Shown piece after piece: positions 6,468-13,872 of a stretch of DNA of 64,000 nt. The DNA is from an uncultured Sphingopyxis sp. (GTDB lineage Bacteria > Pseudomonadota > Alphaproteobacteria > Sphingomonadales > Sphingomonadaceae). The notes under the pieces were generated by a model that worked only from the letters and a program-made list of their open reading frames with translations, was not told where the DNA came from and searched no databases. How positions within the stretch are numbered: the first letter of the stretch is position 1; each line of letters opens with the position of its first letter. The stretch is from NCBI RefSeq assembly GCF_900078365.1, contig NZ_LT598653.1, positions 3,791,501 through 3,855,500 on the forward strand, written 5' to 3'. The position numbers and the translations under genes are program-made.

Positions 6468-9239
6468 CTACACGCCCCCATCCTCTACGCCCGGCGGTCC
6501 CGGCGCGCCGCTGGCCTCCGACATGACATCACCCGCAGCAACCTCGCGCCGCGACGACTTCAGCACCAGCGGTCCCAGCCGCACGCGAGGCAGCGTCTTG
6601 CCCGGCGCGGCACCGATCGAAAAATCGCCATCAAGCCGCAGCGCCGCCGACGACGCCTTGCCCAGCCGCACCGTGTAGCGCCCGTAAGCGACGCCCTCGA
6701 ACAGGAAATAGCCGTCGAATTCGGTGACCGTCGCCGCGCGCACGCGCCCTTCGGCGTCGACGAGTTCGACGCGCAGCCCCTCGACCACATTGCCGCCATC
6801 GCGCCGGAAAATCCCTTCGATCTCGCCCGCCGCGACCATCGGCAGCAGGGCGCGCGTCGCGACGCCCGGTCGGGGCGCGACCACCACCCCCGGCAGCGCG
6901 GGCTGGACATAGGGGTCGGGCAGGCTCCCCGCATCGATGCCGATCATCACCGCACGGAACGGCTCGAGCCCGTCGATCGTCCCTCGCCCCGCCTTGTCGG
7001 TCGCCGCATCGACAAAGGCGTTGCCCGCGGTCAGCGGCACCCCGGGCATCGCCGCTTCGCCCGGCTGGCGCACTCCGTCACCATTCTCGTCCATCCAGAC
7101 ATCGGCGATCACCTGCCCGCGGCTCGCGAGCTTCTCGGCCGATACGCGCCAGCCGCCGGCGGATTTCGGCCCGAAACTGAACGCGAGCGCAAGCGATGCC
7201 GCGACCGATCCGTCGCTCGCGACCTCGCCGAAGCCGCTGAGCTGCAACTTGTTGAAACGGCGTGTATAACCAAGCCCCCCGCGCGCGCGGTCGAGCCCGC
7301 GGTCATAACCGAGTTCGGCGCGCCATTCGGCTTCACCCTTCCCGGCCCATTCGCCGATCAAGGCCATCCGCGTGTCGCTCTTGCCGCCCAACAGCGCAAA
7401 ACGCGCCTCGCCGCGCACGCGCACGCGCCCGACGCGGGCGTTGGCAAGCAGCGTGGCGATCAGATTGTCGGGCGGGCCGGGGCCGCCGGCGGGCGCCTTG
7501 GTCCGGCTCCAGTCGAGCTGGCCGGTGAAAGTCATCGCGCGGAAACTCGCCGACGCGCGCGCGCTCGCCTCGAACCTGTCGCTTCCCGACCATCGCTCGA
7601 CCTGCCGCACGTCGAAATGGAGCGGCAATATCGTCCGCCCGATCTTCACCGACTGGTCGACCGACACCGAATATATGGCATTGATATTAGACAATAAACG
7701 GTCCGACACGAACCCGCCCCAGCCGCGCAACGCATCGGCGCGCACATAAGTCTCGCCGAACGCCGCGAGCCAGCTCGCGCGCGCGGCAAGGCCGCCCCCA
7801 TCTTTTCCTGAAGCGTCGGCATAGCTGCCCCCCACTTCGAGCAAAGTCGGCCCGATCGACCGTCGCAGCGCGACCTCGCCATAATTGTAGCGGACATTCT
7901 CGATCAGCAGGCTGTGCAGATAGGCCGCTACGGAGGTGCGCGTATCGAGCCCGCGTTCGACTCCCGCGGTCCCGCGCCAACCGCGCCGAAACGCGCCGGT
8001 GCGCCGGCCGCCGAACTCGATCAGGTCGGCATTTTCCTGCGCGACGCCCGCCCAATACCAGCTCTGCTGCGGCGGGATCGAATCGAGCCCCACCTGCACC
8101 TGCTTGATCTCGCGGCGTATTTGCCCCTGCGGGCCGTATAATATGATCTCGAAGCGGTTCGCGCCATATTGCAGCGGCACGTCGATGAACTCATAGCGCC
8201 CGGCGCCGTTCGGACTCGCGAAGGCGAGCAGCTGGCCGTTTCGATAAAGCTCGGCGTCCCAGCCGGCGGGCAGGTCGCCGCGGAAATCGGTCTTGTCGAA
8301 CGCGTCGGGGCGCTCGACCGGGCGGTTGGTCAGCACGGCGCCGCGCCCTGGCGCCGATGCCGCGACGATGCCGGTCGAGAGCAGGCTGACGTCGCCGACG
8401 CCATAATGCGTTGCCTTCAGCGGTCCGAGCAATTGCCCTTGCGCATCGGTGCGATAGAGCCGCATCCGCAAACTGTCGGGCACCCCCTCGTTGTCCGACG
8501 ACAGCCGCGCGTCGAAGCTCTGCGCCAACAGCTCGCCCGCCGCGAAAATCTCGTAGCGCCCCTGCACATAGGATCCGCCGCGCTTGTCCGACACCGCGCC
8601 GACCGAGGCGACGACATCGACCGAGGGCGTCGCCCACGCCGCATAAGGCCGCGCCGCCTGCGGCAGGCTCGCCAAGTCGAACTGGCCTTGACGGCGGATC
8701 GACGCCGCACGGGCGCGCCGCTCGGCGGCGAGCTGGAACGGCAGTTTTTCCTTGGCATCGACGCGCAGCACCGCGTTCGACAGATCGGCGGCCAGCGGCA
8801 CGCCCAGCCACTGGTTGAGGCTATCGAGGTCGACGCACCAGCCCGCCGCCGTGTCGCGGATCGTCGTCGCGGTCAGGCGAAAGCTCCGGCTCCCCGCGCG
8901 CACCTCGCCCGCGTCGCGGTCGATCGTCAGGCTGCGCCGCTCGTCGAACACCCAGCCGGTTGCGCGGCGCAACTTCTTATCGACGCGCACCGCAAGGTCG
9001 AGCGCGAGCACGACGTCGGCGAGGTCGACGCAAATCCCCTGCGGCGTCTGGTATCCGCGCACCCCGTCGCCGAGCCGATATGGCCCCGAGCGCACGTCGA
9101 ACAGCCAGCTGTCGTCGGCATTCGGCGCCCACGCCGCCGCGGAGGGAGAAACCGGCGCTCGGTCGACGGCTTCGGCGCTGGCGGGCGCGAGTCCCGCCAG
9201 CGCCAGCGCGGCGATGATGAAGCGCCCCCACCGCATCAC
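6468..9239 (-). CDS. Fimbrial usher-like outer-membrane protein
   Basis: 923 residues with a signal peptide (cleavage near ASAEA, about 20-25). The N-terminal part (about 40-170) holds two similar copies of an unusual domain, each with a cysteine in an (I/W)CVDL context, instead of the classic usher N-domain. Then comes a region like the usher plug (NGQLLAFASPNGAGRYEF, about 330-350), a long beta-rich barrel-like section, and C-terminal DENGDGVRQPGEAAMPGV and GYFLFEGVAYGRYTVRL, which look like SdrD-B/carboxypeptidase-regulatory beta-sandwich domains. It follows a PapD-like chaperone gene by 28 bases and lies downstream of a DUF4402 pilin gene. I infer that it exports and anchors pilin subunits. 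The barrel prediction was not computed. Confidence 0.75.
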   Translation of the reverse strand: MMRWGRFIIAALALAGLAPASAEAVDRAPVSPSAAAWAPNADDSWLFDVRSGPYRLGDGVRGYQTPQGICVDLADVVLALDLAVRVDKKLRRATGWVFDERRSLTIDRDAGEVRAGSRSFRLTATTIRDTAAGWCVDLDSLNQWLGVPLAADLSNAVLRVDAKEKLPFQLAAERRARAASIRRQGQFDLASLPQAARPYAAWATPSVDVVASVGAVSDKRGGSYVQGRYEIFAAGELLAQSFDARLSSDNEGVPDSLRMRLYRTDAQGQLLGPLKATHYGVGDVSLLSTGIVAASAPGRGAVLTNRPVERPDAFDKTDFRGDLPAGWDAELYRNGQLLAFASPNGAGRYEFIDVPLQYGANRFEIILYGPQGQIRREIKQVQVGLDSIPPQQSWYWAGVAQENADLIEFGGRRTGAFRRGWRGTAGVERGLDTRTSVAAYLHSLLIENVRYNYGEVALRRSIGPTLLEVGGSYADASGKDGGGLAARASWLAAFGETYVRADALRGWGGFVSDRLLSNINAIYSVSVDQSVKIGRTILPLHFDVRQVERWSGSDRFEASARASASFRAMTFTGQLDWSRTKAPAGGPGPPDNLIATLLANARVGRVRVRGEARFALLGGKSDTRMALIGEWAGKGEAEWRAELGYDRGLDRARGGLGYTRRFNKLQLSGFGEVASDGSVAASLALAFSFGPKSAGGWRVSAEKLASRGQVIADVWMDENGDGVRQPGEAAMPGVPLTAGNAFVDAATDKAGRGTIDGLEPFRAVMIGIDAGSLPDPYVQPALPGVVVAPRPGVATRALLPMVAAGEIEGIFRRDGGNVVEGLRVELVDAEGRVRAATVTEFDGYFLFEGVAYGRYTVRLGKASSAALRLDGDFSIGAAPGKTLPRVRLGPLVLKSSRREVAAGDVMSEASGAPGPPGVEDGGV

Positions 9240-9267
9240 GGCCGCACCTGGACTGTCCCTCCGCTGT

Positions 9268-10089
9268 CTACTTGACCACCCGCTCGGCCTCGTCGATCGT
9301 GCCGCCGCCGATCTCGCGATCCTCCGAGTAGCGGATGCGCACCGGCCCCTGCAGCTTCGCCGCCACCTCCTCGGGCACGCGCAGCGACACCGTGCGCGCG
9401 GCGACCTCGGGATAGACCGCGATGCCGCGCGCGACGAGCAAAGGCTCGGCGACGCCCGGCCGCGTCACCTCGATGTCGCCATAGACCGAGCGGTTGCCCG
9501 TGCGCGCGAGGTCGAAGTTGAACGCGGGCCCGCCGGCCCCCTCGCTCACCCACGCCTCGCCGATCGACGCTTCCGCGCCCAGATCGCCGACGCGCACGAT
9601 CACCGGGATCGTGATCCCGTAGATCGGCGTCAACGCGATCGACACGCTAGTGCTCGCCGGCTTTGCCTCAGCCACCGGTACCGCATCGGGCACCGCGCGA
9701 AACAGCATATGCGCGCGATATTCGCCCGCCGGCAGCCCCGCAGGCACGCGCACCCCGACGCGCACCACCTGCGGCTGGTTCGGCGGCAGCGTGACGCGGC
9801 GCGGGCTGAAGACGATCATATCGAGCGCCGCCCGCTCGGCGGGCGTGACATTCTCCTCGGCGATTTCGTCGAGCCCGCCCGCGGTGGTCATCCGCTTGAT
9901 CTCGAGGCTGATGCGGTAGGTCGCGGGTTCGCTGCCGATATTGTTGAGCACCACCTCGGTCCCGCGCGAACCGTCGAGGATGAGGCGCGTCGGCGCGACG
10001 AGCAGATCGCCCGCCGCATGGACGGGAACGGCCGCGGCGCCGAGCGCGGCCGCGGTGAGCAGGCCAAGGGCCTTCAGAAAGCGAAACAT
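9268..10089 (-). CDS. PapD-like periplasmic pilus chaperone
   Basis: 273 residues with a clear Sec signal peptide (MFRFLKALGLLTAAALGAAA, cleavage after VHA). The mature start DLLVAPTRLILDGSRGTEVV, the NNIGSEPATYRISLE strand and FSPRRVTLPPNQPQVVRVGV are the first immunoglobulin-like domain of pilus chaperones, where the G1 strand donates to subunits. Length is slightly above the usual 230-250. It lies between the DUF4402 pilin and the usher-like gene, the expected order for a chaperone-usher locus. Confidence 0.88.
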   Translation of the reverse strand: MFRFLKALGLLTAAALGAAAVPVHAAGDLLVAPTRLILDGSRGTEVVLNNIGSEPATYRISLEIKRMTTAGGLDEIAEENVTPAERAALDMIVFSPRRVTLPPNQPQVVRVGVRVPAGLPAGEYRAHMLFRAVPDAVPVAEAKPASTSVSIALTPIYGITIPVIVRVGDLGAEASIGEAWVSEGAGGPAFNFDLARTGNRSVYGDIEVTRPGVAEPLLVARGIAVYPEVAARTVSLRVPEEVAAKLQGPVRIRYSEDREIGGGTIDEAERVVK

Positions 10090-10200
10090 TGGTCACGATC
10101 CCCACAATCGTCCGGGAGCCGGCCCCACACCGTCCCGATGGTCGCATCCTGCTTGCGCTTACATGGTTGATATTTCGCTAACCATCGCTGCCATGGGCGC

Positions 10201-10236
10201 AAAAAAGGGGCCGCCCGGCGCGCGCCCGGCGACCCC
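10201..10236 (-). terminator. Rho-independent terminator after the pilin gene
   Basis: Read on the minus strand, a GC-rich inverted repeat (arms of about 14 bases, one wobble and one mismatch) is followed by TTTTTT. It sits 43 bases after the pilin stop and about 110 bases before the chaperone start. It may therefore let most transcripts stop after the pilin and a minority read on into chaperone and usher. Confidence 0.75.
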
Positions 10237-10279
10237 ATTTACACGGCTGGCGGGTCTCGGCCCGCCAGGCCCCCCAAAT

Positions 10280-10777
10280 TTACTGATAATTGGCGGTGAC
10301 GTTGAATGTCCCCGAATAATCGCCCGACGCCTGATTGGCGCCGACGCTTAGCGTGCCGCCGACCTGAAAGCTGCCGCCCGTCGCGCCGAGCGTGATATTC
10401 GGCGCCGAATAGGTCAGCGTCGACGTCATGGTGCCGCCGAGTGAGCCGTTGAGCGTCACACTCGAATCGCCGCCGACGAGGACGACCGCGCCGCTGCTGC
10501 CCGCGACGTCGAAGCTGCCCGCGGCCGTCGTCCCGGTGCAGGTCAGCCCCGCGCCGCAGGTGACGCCGCCCGCGGTCGACACCGCGACGGTCGATGCGGT
10601 CGCACCGCTGATGATCGTCGCATATTGCAGGTCGCTGGTCTTGGTGAGCGTGATCTGGCGCAGGATCTTGGCCGTGGCCGTCCCGGTGGCCGTCGCCGCC
10701 TGCGCCGCCGAAGCGTTGATGGCGAGGGCAGCAATCGCGGCGCCCAGGAGGGCGCGCTTCATTCCATGGTATCGCAT
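10280..10777 (-). CDS. DUF4402 family pilin-like secreted protein
   Basis: 165 residues: signal peptide to about ASAAQA (residue 25), then TATGTATAKILRQITLTKT, the usual start of DUF4402 domains, and an all-beta, Ala/Gly/Ser/Thr-rich body ending in VTANYQ, a typical donor-strand-fold C-terminal strand. The start at 10777 is set by AAGGGA about 9 bases upstream; upstream codons in this frame look non-coding. The next genes are a PapD-like chaperone and an usher-like protein, so this is the likely major subunit of a surface fibre. Confidence 0.86.
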   Translation of the reverse strand: MRYHGMKRALLGAAIAALAINASAAQAATATGTATAKILRQITLTKTSDLQYATIISGATASTVAVSTAGGVTCGAGLTCTGTTAAGSFDVAGSSGAVVLVGGDSSVTLNGSLGGTMTSTLTYSAPNITLGATGGSFQVGGTLSVGANQASGDYSGTFNVTANYQ

Positions 10778-11015
10778 ATGATTTGGTCCCTTGAATTCGG
10801 TCGATATTCGAATGGAAATCCCACCCCATTCGCCGACCCGTTTAGGCCGCGACCTGTTCAGCTTTTGCCAGCAAGCTTGGTTAACGGCGCGACAAGGGTT
10901 CGCGCACACAAGGCGACATATTCTTTAATAATCAAATATTTAGATCGATTTTTAAAGGGCGCTCGGAACGCGCTTTTCTGCCTTGGCGGCCCGGACTGGC
11001 ACATTCAGGCGCGAA
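10778..11015 (-). promoter_or_regulatory. AT-rich upstream region of the pilin locus
   Basis: 238-bp gap between the parB stop and the pilin start. Positions about 10914-10962 are strikingly AT-rich (runs such as TTCTTTAATAATC and AAATATTTAGATCG) in otherwise GC-rich DNA, which suits a promoter or a nucleoid-protein target controlling fimbriae. No precise -35/-10 pair was fixed. No credible gene is visible in the gap. Confidence 0.4.
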
Positions 11016-11972
11016 TCAGATCCCTTCGCCCGACAAACGCTGGCAGATCATGTCGAGCTGGTCGAGCGACGCGAATTTCAGCGTCAGCGCGCCCTTGCCC
11101 TCGCCCGCATATTGGATCGCGACGCCAATCCCCAGCAGCTCGGACAGATGGCGCTCGACCGCGACGATGTCGGGATCGCGCCCGACACCATCCATGCTCT
11201 TATATTCGAGCGGCGGCTTGCGCCCGCCGCCGCGCCCCTCGCGCACCAGTGCCTCGACCGCGCGCACCGACAGGCCGTCCTTCACCACCTTACGCGCGAT
11301 CGCCTCGGCATCGTCGGCGCCGATCAACGCGCGCGCATGGCCCATCGCGAGCGCGCCGTCGCCGACCAGCGCCTGCACGCTTTCGGGCAGGTCGAGCAGG
11401 CGCATCAGGTTCGCGACATGGCTGCGCGACTTGCCGACCAGCTTCGCGAGCGCCTCCTGATTATGGCCGAAATCCTCGATCAGCCGGCGATAGGCGCTCG
11501 CTTCTTCGATCGCATTGAGATCCTGGCGCTGGATATTCTCGACGAGCGCGATCTCGTAGGTCGCGGCATCGTCGAGCTCGCGCACGAGCGCCGGAATCTG
11601 GTGCAGCCCCGCGCGCTGCGCCGCGCGCCAGCGCCGTTCGCCCGCGACGAGCTGATAGCCGTCTCCGTCCGGCGCGCGCCGCACGATGATCGGCTGCAGA
11701 AGCCCGCGCAGCGCGATCGAATCGGCGAGCTCGGCGATCGCCGTCTCATCGAAATGGCGGCGCGGCTGCCCGGGCAGCGGGCGAATCGCGCCGACGGGGA
11801 CATGCTGCACCGCGTCGCCCGCCACCGGCGCCGCGCGCACCGCGCTCCCCGCCGTCGCAAGCACCGGCGTCTCGACCGCAGCGTCGCCGAACAGCGCGTT
11901 GAGCCCGCGGCCGAGCCCCGACGGGCGCTTGCGGATCGGCGTTACTCCACTTTCCTTATCTTTATCAGTCAT
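11016..11972 (-). CDS. parB: Chromosome partitioning protein ParB
   Basis: 318 residues. Order seen: short basic N-terminus (RKRPSGLGRGLNALFG), the ParB/Srx CTPase-type domain with GERRWRAAQRAGL (about 118-130), a helix-turn-helix region around QEALAKLVGKSRSHVANLMR, and a C-terminal dimerisation part. ParB binds parS, spreads, and works with ParA to move the origin; three parS sites lie within 5 kb. It begins directly after the parA stop, so the two are coupled. Confidence 0.97.
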   Translation of the reverse strand: MTDKDKESGVTPIRKRPSGLGRGLNALFGDAAVETPVLATAGSAVRAAPVAGDAVQHVPVGAIRPLPGQPRRHFDETAIAELADSIALRGLLQPIIVRRAPDGDGYQLVAGERRWRAAQRAGLHQIPALVRELDDAATYEIALVENIQRQDLNAIEEASAYRRLIEDFGHNQEALAKLVGKSRSHVANLMRLLDLPESVQALVGDGALAMGHARALIGADDAEAIARKVVKDGLSVRAVEALVREGRGGGRKPPLEYKSMDGVGRDPDIVAVERHLSELLGIGVAIQYAGEGKGALTLKFASLDQLDMICQRLSGEGI

Positions 11973-12755
11973 TTAAGCTGCCTTCCGGATCTCAGGGAGC
12001 CGGTCGATCAGCTCGCGCGCGAGTGCGATATAGGCGGCCGACCCGGCGCAGCGATGATCGTAGATAAGCGCCGGCAGGCCGTGGCTCGGCGCTTCGGACA
12101 GGCGGACGTTGCGGGGGATCACCGTCTCGAACACCACCGGCCCCAGCACTTCGCGCACATCGTCCGACACCTGGTCGGTCAGCCGGTTGCGCCGGTCGAA
12201 CATCGTCAGCGCGACGCCGAGGATCGACAATTTCTGGTTGAACCGCTCGCGCACGCGCTCAACCGTGGTGAGCAGCTGGCTCAGCCCCTCAAGCGCGAAA
12301 AATTCGCACTGCAGCGGCACGATCAGCGATTCGGCGGCGATCAGCGCATTCAGCGTCAGCATCCCCAGCGACGGCGGACAATCGATCAGGCAGATGTCCC
12401 ACTGTCCCGCCTCGGCGCCCGATAGCGCCTGTTGCAGCCGGTGCAGCCGGTCCTGAAATTCGATCAGCTCGATCTCGGCACCCGACAGGTCGACCGTCGC
12501 GCTGACGATGTCGAGCCGCGGCACTGCGGTCGGAATCGCGCATTCGGCGACGCCCGCGTCGCCGCGCAGCAACTCATAACTCGAATATTCGCGCTGCGCC
12601 TGCTTGATTCCGAGCCCGGTCGAGGCATTGCCCTGCGGATCGAGGTCGATGATCAGCGTGCGCCAGCCGGTCGCCGCGAGCGCGGTCGCCAGATTGATCG
12701 CGGTCGTCGTCTTGCCGACTCCGCCCTTCTGGTTCGCCACGGCAATGCGAATCAT
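11973..12755 (-). CDS. parA: Chromosome partitioning ATPase ParA
   Basis: 260 residues. Deviant Walker A motif KGGVGKTTT at residues 10-18 with the signature lysine, and the later DLDPQGNAST and LIDCPPSLG motifs of the ParA/MinD family. The start MIRIAVANQ at 12755 is preceded by AGGA and overlaps the rsmG stop (ATGA); the open frame upstream lies inside rsmG. Drives ParB-parS segregation. Confidence 0.97.
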   Translation of the reverse strand: MIRIAVANQKGGVGKTTTAINLATALAATGWRTLIIDLDPQGNASTGLGIKQAQREYSSYELLRGDAGVAECAIPTAVPRLDIVSATVDLSGAEIELIEFQDRLHRLQQALSGAEAGQWDICLIDCPPSLGMLTLNALIAAESLIVPLQCEFFALEGLSQLLTTVERVRERFNQKLSILGVALTMFDRRNRLTDQVSDDVREVLGPVVFETVIPRNVRLSEAPSHGLPALIYDHRCAGSAAYIALARELIDRLPEIRKAA

Positions 12756-13414
12756 CGCTTTCCTCGCTGCTTTGCGCCGATACGGCCTTCGCCGACCAGA
12801 ATCCGGCTTTCGGTATCGGTGCGGCTTTGTTCCACGTGGAACATTCTCTGCCACGCCTCGGGCAGCAATGCCAGTTCCTTAACCGCGTTTCGCCCCTTTG
12901 GCAGCAGCCAGCGCGTCGATTCGGTGGAAAAACGCGCGGATAAGTCGATGAGCCGGTCGAGTGGCGCAAAAGCCCGCGCGCTGATCGTCGCCGCGGGACG
13001 CGTTTCGACCCGCTCAAGCGGCGCCTCGGCGACCTCGACATGCCCCAGCCCCAACTCGTCCGCGACCGCACGCAAGAACTCGCACCGCCTTTTCCGCGAT
13101 TCGACAAGCAGCATCGGCCGCTCCGACAGGATCGCGACGACCAGCCCCGGCAGCCCCGGCCCGCTCCCCAGATCGACCCAGAGTCCCTCGCCCCCCCTAT
13201 CGAGCGCCAGAAGCTGCGCGCTGTCGGCGATATGCCGCACCCAGATCGTCGGGATCGTCGACGCCGCGATCAGATTCTGCTGATCATTCTCGGCGATAAG
13301 CATCTGGGCGAAGCGGTCGAACCGAGCCCATTGACCGGCGGTCGGCGCGAAAGTCCGTTCAAGCCAGCTACGCGCCTCATCTTGGCTCGCCAAAACCCCG
13401 TTGTCAGAACTCAC
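12752..13414 (-). CDS. rsmG: 16S rRNA (guanine-N7)-methyltransferase RsmG
   Basis: 220 residues, normal length. The AdoMet-binding loop VDLGSGPGLPGL and the RKRRCEFLR segment are typical of RsmG (GidB), which methylates G527 of 16S rRNA. It stands in the classic mnmG-rsmG-parA-parB order. A parS site at 12828-12843 is embedded in the coding sequence near the C-terminus, where it encodes part of RMFHVEQ. Confidence 0.96.
   Translation of the reverse strand: MSSDNGVLASQDEARSWLERTFAPTAGQWARFDRFAQMLIAENDQQNLIAASTIPTIWVRHIADSAQLLALDRGGEGLWVDLGSGPGLPGLVVAILSERPMLLVESRKRRCEFLRAVADELGLGHVEVAEAPLERVETRPAATISARAFAPLDRLIDLSARFSTESTRWLLPKGRNAVKELALLPEAWQRMFHVEQSRTDTESRILVGEGRIGAKQRGKR
12828..12843. promoter_or_regulatory. 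parS centromere site 1 (in rsmG)
   Basis: The 16-bp palindrome TGTTCCACGTGGAACA is a perfect match to the bacterial parS consensus TGTTNCACGTGNAACA. It lies 73 bp upstream of the parA start. Confidence 0.95.
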
Positions 13415-13433
13415 CGGCCGTCCATCCCAATAT

Positions 13434-13520
13434 CGTCATTCCCGCGAAGGCGGGCATCCAGCTTTCTCTTCGCGCCTTTGCGCCTTTGCGTGAGATTATA
13501 AAAGCCTCACGCAAGGACAC
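13434..13520. repeat. Family A half-repeat joined to a family E repeat
   Basis: CGTCATTCCCGCGAAGGCGGG (from 13434) is a single arm of the family A palindrome. It is followed by CGCGCCTTTGCGCCTTTGCG with TGAGATT and then a partial inverse (CCTCACGCAAGGACAC). The same CTTTGCGCCTTTGCGTGAG wording recurs at about 15898-15926. Confidence 0.7.
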
Positions 13521-13566
13521 AATGAAGCAGCGAGCGACGAAGACCGACATTCTCGCGCTAGCACAT

Positions 13567-13640
13567 CGTCACCCCGGACTCGATCCGAGGTCCATGACTT
13601 CAGTGCTGCAATAGATCCCGGATCGAGTCCGGAAATGACA
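13567..13640. repeat. Palindromic repeat with CCGGACTCGATCC arms
   Basis: Inverted arms CCGGACTCGATCC (left) and GGATCGAGTCCGG (right), about 40 bases apart, followed by AAATGAC. It lies in the 458-bp gene-free stretch between rsmG and mnmG (13415-13872), which consists mainly of such repeats; open frames there translate only repeat sequence. Confidence 0.75.
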
Positions 13641-13746
13641 AAGGGAAACAACAAAGAAAGCTAACTGTGCATCCCGGCAGAAGCCGGAGCCCAGTTGCCG
13701 CGCCGATACTCGCCGGGGACACCAAAGAGCCGACATTCCCTTCATT

Positions 13747-13824
13747 GTCATCCCGGCGAAGGCCGGGGGATCTCGTCGGTGCTTCATTCCGATAGGATGA
13801 GAACCCGGCCTTCGCCGGGATGAC
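13747..13824. repeat. REP-like palindromic repeat, family A variant
   Basis: Arms GTCATCCCGGCGAAGGCCGG and CCGGCCTTCGCCGGGATGAC enclose about 35 bases. This is the well-known sphingomonad GTCATCCCGGC form of the repeat. A degenerate single arm (CATCCCGGCAGAAGCCGG) lies just before it at about 13672. Confidence 0.85.
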
Positions 13825-13872
13825 GGAATAGGATATGGCAGTTCTCCACCCCATACGGACGTGCCCGAAAGC

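Noticed and set aside
13569..13854. Short open frames between rsmG and mnmG
   Set aside because: They translate the dispersed palindromic repeats (VIPAKAG-type peptides) and are not genes.
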